Notes: a model not told the origin generated them from the letters alone. Shown: positions 34,537 to 45,306, counted from the stretch's first letter. The stretch: DNA of 64,000 nucleotides from Epiperipatus broadwayi (GCA_028023455.1 JAQFVV010006231.1:6832036-6896035), one strand, 5' to 3'. Numbers and translations: made by a program.

Positions 34537-35565
34537 TTCTTATCTGAGAAAACTAGTAATTTTTATAAATTAGAAAATCCTTCAGTCAGAAATGATATTG
34601 AATTTGCTTCTTGCTTGTCTAACAGAATTGGTGGTGAGAGACAAATTAAATTGAATTATATTACTCATAATCAGGAAAAGGATTCAGTTATAAATATTTC
34701 TGAAGTGGATTTTCAGAACAAGATGAATTTTAGTGATTTTTTAAATAAAGGTGATATGAAAATAACTACTTGTTTGCCTAATGTAGTTGATGATAATTTG
34801 ATGGAAAAAAACGGAAATAGCATTGAAGTAGATTCTCTGGATGAAGTAAATAGAAGTGATATAGAAATAAATTCTCATTCTCTTGGTTTGGGTGATACAA
34901 TTGAAAAGCAAATTGAAGTGAATTGTCATTCTGGAAAGAGTGAGAAAATTCTAGTTTCAAATATTATTGAACTCCATTCTAAGAATATAAATTGCAATTG
35001 GAATGTAGCATTTTCAATGAAAACAGAAAATGTTAACAATTCATTCTCTTTGGATTCAAAATTGACATTACTAAGCACTAAAAAGACGGATATTATCGTT
35101 ATTAATAATTCTGAAAAGAATTTTATAAGTAAAGAAAAAATTCCATTTTGGATTAAAAATGATAAACTTTCTTTGATCAATAAACAAGAGTCTGATTGTT
35201 TTTCCAAAGTCCAAAATATAGATATGAAAATAGCAGAGTGTATTGATGAACTTTCTATAGGACAGTATTTTCAAAAGATTGTTCATGATAAAGAAAATGT
35301 TCAGTATCTTGTTAATAAGACAAACAAAGCTAAGATTATTCATGTTAAAGCAAACGTTCAGCTTCCTGTTAATAAATCTATCAAAACTGCTATAGATAAA
35401 GAAAATGCTCGTGCATTTATTTTTACTATTGAAAAGTATGAAGATGTAAACATTCATGAAATGTATTTATTTAATGCTGAACATAATGATCCTGCAACCA
35501 ATAAGAATATCATCTTTAACAGTAGTAATAATGCTTTCGATATGGAGATGACTACAAATTTTTAG
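34537..35565 (+). pseudogene. Captured ORF, long open part (about 340 codons)
   Basis: The longest open frame in the window. It is open from just after the stop at 34534-34536 and ends at the stop at 35563. The protein is Ser/Asn/Lys/Asp/Glu-rich with no membrane segment or classical fold visible. It contains three imperfect 20-residue repeats (about 35277-35420: DKENVQYLVNKTNKAKI, VKANVQLPVNKSIKTAI, DKENARAFIFTIEKYED). MELT-like words are MKIT (34756) and MEMT (35542, in FDMEMTTNF at the very end). Such words are docking motifs in the kinetochore scaffold KNL1, so a KNL1-like origin is possible but unproven. It does not look like gag, pol or env. Confidence 0.5.
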
Positions 35566-35930
35566 AAATATTAGTTGTAGTAATACAGAGATTTTTAAAT
35601 CCTTACCATACGAGACTATTTGTATCCATCAAAGATGTGACCAGCAACATGCTCGATGAAAATTAGCCCATATGGCAAGAATTAGGGTAAGGAAGGGGCA
35701 TATATCTCGTCATAAATTTTGTGAAGGAAATCAGGTGTGGCTTAAGGTTCCTACGCGTAGTAATGTTACACGCCAAGTGTTCCATAAATTTTTCCGTTTC
35801 TATCAAGATCGATATGAAATTAAGAAGAAATGCTTTCCTTTTAAGAGGGAAAGTAATTAAATGCACTTACAATGGTACCGTCCGACCCAAGGAAAGTATA
35901 GTAAAAAAAGTGTTCTGGGATTGATAGGGA
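35566..35930 (+). pseudogene. Gypsy-type integrase C-terminal remnant
   Basis: The plus strand encodes KLAHMARIRVRKGHISRHKF, then EGNQVWLKVPTRSNVTRQV and FHKFFRFYQDRYEIKKKCFP. This is the end of a Gypsy integrase: the helix before the C-terminal domain, the G(D/N)xVWL strand and the FxGPYxI-like GPY/F module (here FYQDRYEIKK). The catalytic core and zinc finger are absent. Stops and frame changes flank it. It marks the 3' end of pol in this element. Confidence 0.7.
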
Positions 35931-36174
35931 TAGCATAAGGTAACAGGGGGGAACCATTGATTTTTAAAGGATAAGAGAATAGGGGGATCCTGATTAAAAC
36001 ATTATAATTAGAATTCCATGAAGTGAGGCATAAACAAAAGAGTAGAAAGGAGAATGTAGACTAGCTTATTGCTGTTAGATTGACCATGTGTTTCTTTGCC
36101 ACTTGGAATAACAATTTTTAAAGGTATAAGTTAAATCTTTTTTTTTCTATTTTTTTTTGTTCCTCTAATTAATG
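35931..36174. other. Element 3' untranslated region before the LTR
   Basis: It holds purine-rich stretches (35940-36060) and a T-rich stretch just before the LTR. No clear polypurine tract abuts the LTR. Confidence 0.4.
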
Positions 36175-38869
36175 TGAAGCGGTAAATATGTAGTACTTAT
36201 TTAGCTTCACTGCTTGGTGACATTATATACCTTTAAAGTAGGGTTTGAACCAGTTTATACATGATTACTTGGTCATCCAGAAATGTTAGTCACACTCATA
36301 ACTTCAACCCTGTTTATTCAAAACAGTTATATTTCAGCGGTTGTGTTATTTTAACTTAAGTATATTTTATTTCCAAGCCTGTAAATTACTTCACTTAGAT
36401 AATTGTGTATGTGCGTATATGTATTACAGATACGAAAATTAATATGATTAATGTAAAGCTAAAGCAATGCCAGACAGTTCTACAAAGTATTATTACAATT
36501 TTAAAATGTTAAAATGTCATTCTTATTTAATTATTTCAACAGTTACAAGTTAACAAATTCATATCCTTAAAACTATTTCCAATTTTAAAAAAAAAATACG
36601 TTTAAAAAATGCTTTGCGGAACATATTTGTTTACATCTTCCAATAATGCCAAATTTCAAGTATAGGAGGAGTAAGTTTTTTGCACGTGCAAAATGAGATC
36701 AGGTTACTCAATCATCTTGTTCGATTGGAGAGTGAAAACAGAATGAATTCTGAGTAACATCTTTCCTGATTTTAGATTGCCTCGTACTGCCTTTCTGCCA
36801 TGCCATTGCCACTTGAGAACTGTTCTGTTTAAATGTGAAAAAACAATTGGAAGATGTCTACCATTATTTTGTTAATATTATGCCTTGCTGACTGTGCTTT
36901 CGCATCTAAACTTCATATACTTTATTCTAAATGGCCGCCATAATATCTAAAAAGTAATCCATTTTGCCGAAGAATGAACTTTAATATTCCTCATTTTCAT
37001 TCTAAATTCTAATTATATTTGTAATGTAATCTTTTATTTATCCGGTAACTGACTATAAGCTCAATTATCGTCATTGTTAAATTTATGATTTTCTCTCTAG
37101 TTTTAAAATCTCGTTCTAGAAAACACTAGCACAGAATTATGTACTTTAAATCTATCATTAGCTTTTTAAGTTTCATGCTCTAGTTATCTTATTTTAAATA
37201 TGTATTTTATTGAATTAATTTTAGTATGCTAATGTTTCAATCTAGCGAACTTATATCAATTTGGCCACCATTCCAATATTTTTTGGAATATTTAAATAGT
37301 AAAATTTCTTATAGAATGCAGTTCGCCCAATTGAATAAATTGAAATATATGCTTAATGGAGAATTGTTAAAACTGTCGTATTATGGGATATGATCAACCG
37401 TTTGTTGTTAACGCTTTTGATTTAAATGTATTTTGTTCTCTAAAATAAATCTGATTATTAATCTATTTTAATAATTATTTATTGCTTTCACGCCATCAAG
37501 CGTTAACTTGCTTATTATAATATACTTATCATTTAAGAATACTTGGAGCTTGTTAAATAGGAAAAATATTTCCCCTCTTCTATATTTGACATCCTAATTT
37601 GCTACGGTTATACGTACATCGTTGAATGTGTTAATATTTTATCATGGCGTTACAAATGATATTATTACTTTAGTTAAGTATAAATTAATGCATTAAGTCA
37701 TTTAAGACAAGCCATATTCGCGTTGCTTACTTATGATAACATTTTCCACCGGAAATCCCGGATTTTCTTCATGTAACTTGTCTAAGAATGAGATTTAGTA
37801 GCACCGACTTCAGGACAAAGGTTAGGTTGTTGAGGCTCTGCATGCGAAATGTCGACAAATCCGAATCATGGAAACCTTACCAATCATCTCTTTACGTACC
37901 GCCTTGTTATAAATACAAGCGGACTCATATGATAAAGCCTTTTAGTCCAAAGACGGACATAAACTCCACTTTTAAAGCTATCATTGTAGTCAGCACTGCG
38001 AGTTCTTTCTTGGGTAGTTCCCATGTTATCTATAAGACATGGCACAGTGATGTTTGTAAAGCAAAGACTTAATAATTAATAGAATATCTGTAAGATTTAC
38101 ACAGTAAAGCTTATTTAAGCTAACCCCTTCATCATTTGTACAGGCCCAAATGCGTCATGAACGATAAGTTGTTTAACTGTCATGTCAAAAATAAACCTCT
38201 TTGGGAGGTGAATTTATAGATGTCTTTTATCATTACTTAAAATAATGATCATAGCTTTAATAACATTAATCTATTATTTGCAGCTCATTAGCATATTAAA
38301 TCAGTTGCCTATATGCAAAGTATTAACCGCATGAAATCTGTGCTATGACTGATGTAAATTAAAATTGTTTATGGTCATTAAATTATGTTGATAATTACTT
38401 ATGCGTGTGTCTTACTGAATCTCACTCATTCCTTATAATAATAATATTTAAAAGTTATAACTGATAACTATAAATGGACATTTATCGCTGGGGTTGTTCT
38501 TGCTCATTCTGGATGGATACTATATTATAATTCATATTTCTTTCGCAATGCTAGCTGTTTGCAATTCATTTAAATTTGTAGATATTTCTTATAATTAAGA
38601 TATCTGACTGAGCCAAGATTTGATATTCTTTATTCACATTAATTACCCTGTAGATCTAGTTTCTCCGCTGTGTCTGTGGAACTGGAATGAATACAATTTC
38701 ATCTGTTATCATCAGAAGTGTTGTTCATAATGTTATAGTTTTAGAGAAGAGCAAATAGGGCAGAATCCATGATTGCTCCTGACCTGTGTATCTCGGGAAT
38801 GAGTGGATTTTGGGTACTTTTGCTTAGATTCTAAATCTTGTTAATGAAAATGTAATTCTATCCAGTACA
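36175..38869 (+). repeat. 3' LTR
   Basis: A 2695-bp direct copy of 25034-28663, lacking the MITE. It begins tgaagcggtaaatatg and ends ccagtaca, followed by the ATAT duplication. Visible divergence from the 5' copy suggests the insertion is not recent. Confidence 0.75.
37788..38072 (+). CDS. 94-codon open frame inside the 3' LTR, unknown
   Basis: The frame encodes MRFSSTDFRTKVRLLRLCMR, later YKYKRTHMIKPFSPKTDINS and TFKAIIVVSTASSFLGSSHV, ending KAKT. A hydrophobic segment (about residues 62-80) follows a basic region, so a small single-pass membrane protein is conceivable. The 5' LTR copy keeps the same frame over its whole length except one TGA, and the best-matching stretch is KYKRTHMIKPFSPK. 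I do not recognise it. LTRs rarely code, so this may be a former host fragment, part of an untranslated leader, or chance. Confidence 0.25.
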   Translation: MRFSSTDFRTKVRLLRLCMRNVDKSESWKPYQSSLYVPPCYKYKRTHMIKPFSPKTDINSTFKAIIVVSTASSFLGSSHVIYKTWHSDVCKAKT

Positions 38870-39499
38870 ATATTAACTCGCACCTAATATTCTGTTGATT
38901 TCTATAGATATTTTAACTCGTTTTACTTTCTAAGTCCCTATTATTTATTAATAAATCTATATTTTTATCCCATTCCTTACCACTATAACACTCAACAATC
39001 CCTCCATCTTTTGTACAAATATATTGATATAAATTCTTTATCCAAATCTTTTGCATACCACATTACCTTTCTCACCCATTTTGTTGCCTGCCCTTTACTC
39101 ATAACCCAATCAAATACTATTTTGGCTCATCTTTTATTATCCATAAACTGCAATTTACCAAACATTTTCATTTTACTTTTTGCATCTCATATAAAAACTT
39201 GACCATCCCATTTCTCCTTCAACTGCCTCCCTTGCTGTCCATACCTCTGCATGTCTTTCTACTTCTCTTTGAACTCTTTGTAAGTAATTTAATACCCCTT
39301 TACTAACACAATGCGGCATTACTATATGTTAACCCTGCTACTACAACTCCCATATAATTCTATCCACATCACATTTATTATATGAAAACACTGTTAATTT
39401 CTTTACCAATCCCTTTCTTTTCTTTGCTTCATTTATCAATTTTTTCTCCCATTTCATCCAAATAATTTTTCTGATTACTTAAAATAATTCCCAAATAAC

Positions 39500-40480
39500 T
39501 ATACCTATTCACCACACTTAATATCTCGCAATAAAAAATCTACATCTCTTTCCCCAGTATATTAACAATCATTATATTTGATTTTTCTTCACTAAATTTA
39601 ATCCCCATCTCTTTACCCACCCTAGCACATGCCCTCAGCATAACTTGCATATCTTCTCTTCTTTCTGCACACAAAAATATATCCGCAAAAAAAAAGACCT
39701 GACAAAATATATACTCCCTTACTATCTATTAAAGGTATTTCCATGCCTCTTCATAATTTTTCTATTCCTCTTATCCATTTCACTCAAATACAACACAAAC
39801 AAATTAGGTGACCTAGGGCATCCTTGCCTTAGTCCCATCCCATTTTTAACTTTAATTGATTCTATATTCCCTGATATATATAATAATTATTTTCATATAA
39901 TTACTTAATAACATCCACTAAAGCTTCATCCAATCCCAAATTTGCTAAACTTATCCATAATCTATTTCTATTTACTCTATCATATGCCTTCTCTATATCT
40001 ATAAAACTCATATATAACTGTTTACCTGAATTCCTACTCATATCCATAAGTTGTGTAACTATAAATAAACTATCTCCTATATGCCTATCTAATCTAAAAC
40101 CTCCTTGCATTTCACCCACTTTATTATTCACTTTTCATCCATTTTACAACTCTTCTAGTCACCATACATGAGAAAACTCTATATAAAACTGATGTTACCG
40201 CTATCGGTCTATAATTATTTAACTTTCTATGATCCTTACTCTTTCCTTTAAATAAGTCTTACTCTTGTATTACTCCAACTACTCGGAAAAACTATTCTGT
40301 GCCATCTAAACAGGATAATAACTATTTTTGCCCTATATCCTAAATTCATTACCATCTCTGCTGCCCATCCATCTACCTCATTTAATTCATTTTCTGTAAA
40401 CCTAATATTTCCATTACTGTATGTTTTCATGTTTTCTATCACTCTATCCTTCACATCTAACATCTTTTCTATATTCATTA
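39500..40480 (-). pseudogene. LINE reverse transcriptase
   Basis: The minus strand encodes MQGGFRLDRHIGDSLFIVTQ, LYMSFIDIEKAYDRVNRNRL (RT block with the first catalytic Asp), then LGHLICLCCI and LFFADIFLCAERREDMQVML, and finally GKEMGIKFSEEKSNIM. The F-A-D-D box has become FADI. Several frames must be combined. The thumb continues to about 38870. Confidence 0.7.
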
Positions 40481-40710
40481 CATATCTAAGATTCTCTCTA
40501 AATCTCTAGAGCAACATTCTATTCCCTCATCATCTGGTAATACTATTTCTCCCCTACATCTATCCTTTTAATGTAATTCCAAAATTTTTTACTCTCATCT
40601 CTTCCACTTTTATTAATATCCTCCAACAACTTACTATTCATTTTCATTCTCTCTCTCTATAATTATCTATTTTAGCCAACTTCTTTTCTAAATACTTTTC
40701 CCATTCAACA

Positions 40711-41103
40711 TTAATCTTTTTCACTTTCCTTGTTATTAATAGCACACTTATATTTTCTACATGCTTCTTTCCTCTCTTTTATACTTTTACTAATTCTCAT
40801 TTTATTACTTTTATTCTTCTGAATATTCTCATCTAAAACCCTATTTGCCACTTTTTCTACTTCCTTACACCAGTCCTTATATTCATCCCCAACCAACTCT
40901 TTCATGATTTCTTCAACTTGTATTGTATACTCTTCCAACTTATTCTTATCATTCACTCTCCATCCACATCTTTCACTATTATTTCTACTTTTATTTCTAT
41001 TCTCCATCACATTACTAACCATTTCAATTACAATGAAGTTATGATCACTAGTGCATACTTTTTCTTCATTATCAAACACCTTAATTTTCCATACTTTATT
41101 CAC
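40711..41103 (-). pseudogene. LINE linker between endonuclease and RT
   Basis: The 130-codon frame starts with the end of the endonuclease (VCTSDHNFIVIEMVSN) and continues into charged linker sequence with EVEKVANRVLDENIQKNKSN and KERKEACRKYKCAIN, as usual before the RT fingers. Confidence 0.6.
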
Positions 41104-41173
41104 TCCCTCTTACTCTACCAATACATAATCTATTGTGTGAAATATATTATTTCTAGACCAAGTGTATTGTCCC

Positions 41174-41779
41174 TCATAAATATTTAATAAAATTTCCAAT
41201 ACTCAAATTCATTTTTTGATAAAGTTTCTTCAAAAGTTGTCCATTTTTATTATCTACATCATCAATTTCTTCAATATGTCCATTCATATCCCCTATAACC
41301 ATTATTCTCTTCCCATTTTCTTTAAAACTTTGCATATCATTAACTAGACATTCATATATGTTACTGTTCCATTCCATTAGAATTTGACTATCTCCAGTGG
41401 CTATATAAACTATAGCCACTATCCATTCTTGTCTAACCAACCTTATTTCAAACCACAAATGTTCTTGACATTTAACATTTAAATATTTTTTTGATATAAC
41501 ACCTATACCACCACCCCTTTTTTCTTTTTCTTTTCTATTTATACCCTGCCATACCAACTGCTCCAAAATAGGTTCTCTTAGATGTGTTGCCACTACTGCT
41601 AATACCTCAAGCTCTTTTTCTTCAATTGCTTTATTTAATTCCATCCACTTTTCTGGTCTCCTATCACCTTGCATATTCAAAAACCCAATTTTAACAATTT
41701 CCTCTTTCCTAACTACTCTTTTATAAATTCTTTTAATTTTTTCTTCTCCATTACATTTATAAATAACTTCCTTAACCAT
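41174..41779 (-). pseudogene. LINE AP-like endonuclease
   Basis: The 201-codon frame encodes VKIGFLNMQGDRRPEKWMEL (first active-site Asn), VLAVVATHLREP, RGGGIGVISKKYL, AIVYIATGDSQ and MVIGDMNGHIEE, ending shortly after. The following frame (41103 down) adds CTSDHNFIVIE, the SDH box. These are the ordered motifs of apurinic-like LINE endonucleases. The catalytic Glu expected in the ETHL block reads Ala (VATHL, codon GCA), so even the intact stretch would be inactive. Confidence 0.75.
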
Positions 41780-41959
41780 TAATTTTACAAACCCATTCCT
41801 TCTCCAAATCTATACATATATCTAAATCAAATTCCTTTTGCTTATTTTTTACATTCCATCCATTCTTTTACTTTTTAATAATATTACAATTTAAAATCCC
41901 ACCCCCCTTTATAAGTTTCCTGAAAAATATTCTTTATAAATCAGACTCCTAAAACTTCA

Positions 41960-42112
41960 CTTCCTTATTTTCCTAAATGCAACCCATCTGTACTATATAA
42001 CCCTCTTTCCAATAAAGCAATTCCACACATCCACAAACATAACATTATTTCTCTCACACAATTTTTTCAATCTCTCATTTATAGAACATGCCCTATCTAA
42101 CAAATGCCTCGT
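41960..42112 (-). pseudogene. LINE ORF1, SGNH hydrolase C-terminal part
   Basis: The minus strand encodes NERLKKLCERNNVMFVDVW and, after a frameshift, LYSTDGLHLGK. FVD.W followed by DGLHL..G is the end of the SGNH (GDSL-like) esterase domain found in ORF1 proteins of some non-LTR retrotransposons, with the catalytic Asp-x-x-His in DGLH. Upstream catalytic blocks are missing because the element starts here. Confidence 0.55.
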
Positions 42113-42184
42113 CAAATCTTGGTAATAATAATGGTAGTAAACAGTAGTGCCACCTAGTACAAAAATTCGTCTAGTGCATACTCA

Positions 42185-42240
42185 TCCAATTTCCCTAGAC
42201 TAGTTTCTAGCTTGTGAGTTTCATCATCGAGGAGCTTGGG
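42185..42240 (-). ncRNA. Hammerhead ribozyme, inverted arm, degenerate
   Basis: The minus strand reads ctcctcg then ATGATGA, helix II, GAAAC, two bases, GTC, then taggga and a ttgg outer strand. The first core C is A, so probably inactive. Confidence 0.5.
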
Positions 42241-42270
42241 ATCTTAGAGCACTATACCTAGATTTAAACT

Positions 42271-42325
42271 CAATTAAGACACTGATGAAAGTTACAAGCT
42301 AGAAACTAGTCTGGGAATATTGAAT
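42271..42325 (+). ncRNA. Hammerhead ribozyme, intact core
   Basis: Core CTGATGA at 42282-42288, helix II agt/gct around a five-base loop (compare ggc/gcc in retrozyme 2), GAAAC (42302-42306), two bases, GTC (42309-42311). Outer helix I tcaat/attga is preserved, but inner helix I is largely mismatched beyond two pairs. Confidence 0.6.
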
Positions 42326-42696
42326 GAGTATGCACCAGATAGGAATTTTATGCACAAATCCTTCTTGCTTCCATTGATTACTAAGGCTTGCATTGAATAT
42401 CACTAGTATATGGAGAGTTTGTTACTGTTCTAACAGCTTGTGGTAAACAAAATGGTGATGAGATGTTTTAGCAGCTTTATACAAATCCTAACAATAGGAT
42501 GTGACTATGACATCTAAAAACCCAGTCACTAAAATGTATAGATATTGAACTGGGTTAAGACCTATATGACTATATAAGTGAATGAGATCGGATTAAAAAC
42601 GTGTTTTCGTCTTAGACTTATGGCTTTATAGTTACCTAAATAAGTAAAAGGTGGCTGCTGGAGAGTTGCATTAGATCCTAAGATTTAGGTGTGATC

Positions 42697-42755
42697 CACA
42701 GCTCCTTACTGATAAAAGTCAAAAGCTAGAACCTAGTCAGGGGAAATTGGATGAA
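42697..42755 (+). ncRNA. Hammerhead ribozyme, degenerate
   Basis: The core reads CTGATAA and GAACC, so two essential positions are lost. Outer strands atcca and ttgga still pair. Confidence 0.5.
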
Positions 42756-42865
42756 TAGACACTAGATAGGGATGTTATGCACAAACCCTTCTTGCATCCA
42801 TTGATTACTAAGGCTTGCACTGGGTTGTACTATTGTATGAAGAGTTTGCTACTATTTTAACAATA

Positions 42866-43980
42866 TATTTTTCTCTTTCATCTCAAATATATTTTTCTCT
42901 TTTCTGAGTTATTCATCCATGCATCAATAATCCTTAAATTACTTATTAAATATAAAAACCTTGGAACTAAATTGTAATTTGAAGTGATGAGCTCAATTCT
43001 ACAAAATAAAGCCCTTTTATGATAGTGTTTGTTTTCCTTCTTTGCCTTAAAACATTCAATTTTCAAATATATATTTAGTATATAGATGCATGTAAATATC
43101 ACCCCACTAAAATTTTCAGAATTCCACTTTTAAATTTTATTATAATGTAAATAAATAGACTGTTTATATACATATTGAAAAAAAAAAGAGTATTTTTCTT
43201 TTGACAAATAAAACAAAACAAATTTTTAAAATGGCAAAAATAACAATTGTTTTTGAAGAATTAAAACAAATAATAAAATTTCATTAAATAAATTTTCAAA
43301 AGAAAAGTATTCATGTATCACATAATGAAATATTTTTTTAATATATGAATATTAATTAACCTTCCTTTAAATGTTTTTGTGATGAAGGCTTAATCTTTAT
43401 CAGTGTTATCATAATACTGTCTGCCAACCTCTTAAAATCAAAAATTATCAATTTTTTTTACTGTGATAAGATTGAATATTTTAACTGAAAGCAACATGTT
43501 TAATCATGGAATTGCCTGTCATGTTTTATTTATAATATGATTTTACAGTGGGGTGCTTAAATAGAAATTCTTCATCAATAGCTATGTAATCTTGCTTTTT
43601 TTTTTTTCAATATATGTGTACATTCTTTTGTGAAACTTTATATAGCTGGCAGCTATAAATTAATAAAAATATTAATTATCTTTATGTATATGCCAACTAT
43701 AATCAATGAAAAAAATTTTTTCTATAATCTGGTGTTCATTTTGCAATTCTCTCTTACTTTAGAAAAGGATACAAGAGTAATTATTATCCAAAAATTATCA
43801 CCATTGTTATGTTATATAATAAATTATGAATTTTTTTTAAATAAGTATTTCAATATATAACTTGATTTTCTATTGTAAAATTTTCAAGAAGTAGAATTTT
43901 TAATACTGGTCATTTTATAATCTATAATAATATTTTTTTCCTTCTGAAATAAGTTTTACTAAATATTTATAAATAATAAT
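42866..43980. other. NAP1L intron 1, nothing recognised
   Basis: AT-rich sequence between the retrozyme and the Merlin element. Confidence 0.5.
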
Positions 43981-44426
43981 GGTAGTTGTTTTATAGACAT
44001 CCACACCACGGGATGGCACGATTTATGTGCTAAAACACATAAAAATGCAGTTTATGCGGCAGACACTTCGTAGCCGTGTTTACGTGTAATTCAACAATTC
44101 TGCTGTAATACACATTACAGACCGCTTTGTCACATCGCAGTAAGTTATTTATGCCGAATCGCACACTTGACACTTTTTTACGGAGTAGCGTGAGGGTGTG
44201 TTTAATTCAAGTAATCAAATATTTTTACTTTAATTTTTTTATATATATTTACTGAAATCACACGATTTAAATATTTCATAATTAACAGAGTGTTTACACA
44301 CTTCTGTAGTGAAATATTAATGTGCAAAACATTGTCCAAGGTTATGTTTTAACATTCTCATAAATAGTTAATGCGTCAAGCGTTTACTTGAGAACCTCCA
44401 CGAGAAAATAATAATGGCGCAGGATA

Positions 44427-45306
44427 ACAGACGTTCGATTGTGTGATTTATCGACTACAGAATGTGATGCTGTGGATTTTTTGCAAAACAAAAATTTATT
44501 TCCAAATTCAAAGAAATGCAAATGTGGAGCTTCAATGAACCTTAGAGTTGTAAAAAGTACATGTCAATTGAGATGTTAGTCTCGTTCATGCGGTAGAACA
44601 GTTTCCATTAGAAAGCTCACTTGGTTTGACGGCTCCAGAATACCTTTGGTTAAAGCTATACATCTAATATATTTCTGGAGCCGTGAACAACTGTAAAAGC
44701 CGTCCGGAAAAAATTGGGCCTAGGCAAAAATGCTGTTTTGCATTGGACCAATGGTCTGCGTGACATGTGCTCTGAGAGATTGTCACCTCAACTGTGCTGC
44801 CAAATCGGTGGACCCGGTTTGATAGTTGAGGTTGATGAAACTCTTTAGCCAGAGAAAGAACCACCAAGGAAGAGTACTACATCCAAAATGGATCTTTGGA
44901 AGGGAAGGATGCGAGAGACACGTGAATGTTTTCTGTCATGCAATTCTTGCCGATCTGCATCCACTTTTGCAGGCTGTGAAAGATAACATCAAATCCGGAT
45001 CGACTACCTCCTCGGACTGTTGAAAGGATTACAAGACTGTTGATCTTGAGGCGGCTGGGTTCCACTATCTGACAGTAAACAATACTTAAAAACATTATGG
45101 ACCCTTCCACAGGAACTCACACCCAAAACATTGAGCATCTTTGGGGCCTGCTAAAATCTAGCAACCGTAAACAACGGGGAACTCACAGGAAATATATGTC
45201 CAACCACATGGCCAAATTTATTTGGTGTAGTCTCCACAAAGATGAAGCTGTTTTCCTGGCCATACTTACAGAGATGTCTTTGTCACAGCACATCAACACA
45301 CAGTAG
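44427..45306 (+). pseudogene. Merlin transposase (IS1595-like DDE), broken
   Basis: In order and across several frames: a zinc-ribbon region with KKCKCGASMNLRV and a second SRSCGR cysteine pair; GGPGLIVEVDETL with the first catalytic Asp; RHVNVFCHAILADL; SGSTTSSDC followed by a stop where Trp is usual, with the second Asp; FHYLTVN; and HTQNIEHLWGLLKSSNRKQR with the third acidic region, then FIWC. This order identifies the ISXO2-like DDE domain of eukaryotic Merlin elements. In-frame stops follow SCQLRC, DETL and SDC, with at least two frameshifts. The last frame (45097-45306) is intact. It ends at TAG 45304. Confidence 0.85.

Larger units (their letters stand above)
25030..38873 (+). mobile_element. 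LTR retrotransposon, 13.8 kb, with captured ORF, inserted in a LINE
   Basis: Two long direct repeats (25034-28663 and 36175-38869) flank an interior with a gag-like coiled-coil remnant and a Gypsy-type integrase tail. The whole is bordered by ATAT (25030-25033, 38870-38873). Terminal bases are TG (CG in the 5' copy) and CA. The outer flanks are the two halves of one LINE reading frame, so the segment is a single insertion event. No protease, RT or RNase H blocks are visible. Between gag and integrase lies unrelated coding-like sequence. The 5' LTR carries a MITE and the interior a solo LTR. I could not recognise a primer binding site; a C run follows the 5' LTR at 28668. Confidence 0.75.
38870..42112 (-). 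mobile_element. LINE with SGNH-type ORF1, endonuclease and RT (5' and middle part)
   Basis: The minus strand runs from about 42112 (5') to 38870, where the LTR retrotransposon interrupts it; the rest is at 25033-24591. In order it encodes the end of an SGNH-hydrolase-like ORF1, an AP-type endonuclease and a reverse transcriptase. It is AT-rich with many stops and frameshifts. It looks 5'-truncated, with retrozyme sequence directly beyond 42112. I would place it in the CR1/L2-like group because of the esterase-like ORF1, without certainty. Confidence 0.7.
42113..42865 (+). mobile_element. Retrozyme 3, two plus-strand units and an inverted arm
   Basis: Unit landmarks recur with a period of about 425 bp: hammerhead cores at 42282 and 42709, tatggagagtttg at 42412 and tatgaagagtttg at 42836. 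A partial inverted copy (42113-42245) precedes them, as in retrozyme 2. The units are diverged from retrozyme 2 and from each other, so this is an older copy. No clear target duplication; the left side abuts the LINE. Confidence 0.65.

Noticed and set aside
34741-35457. Antisense open frames of 60-128 codons
   Set aside because: These are shadows of the captured plus-strand frame; composition is explained by the opposite strand.
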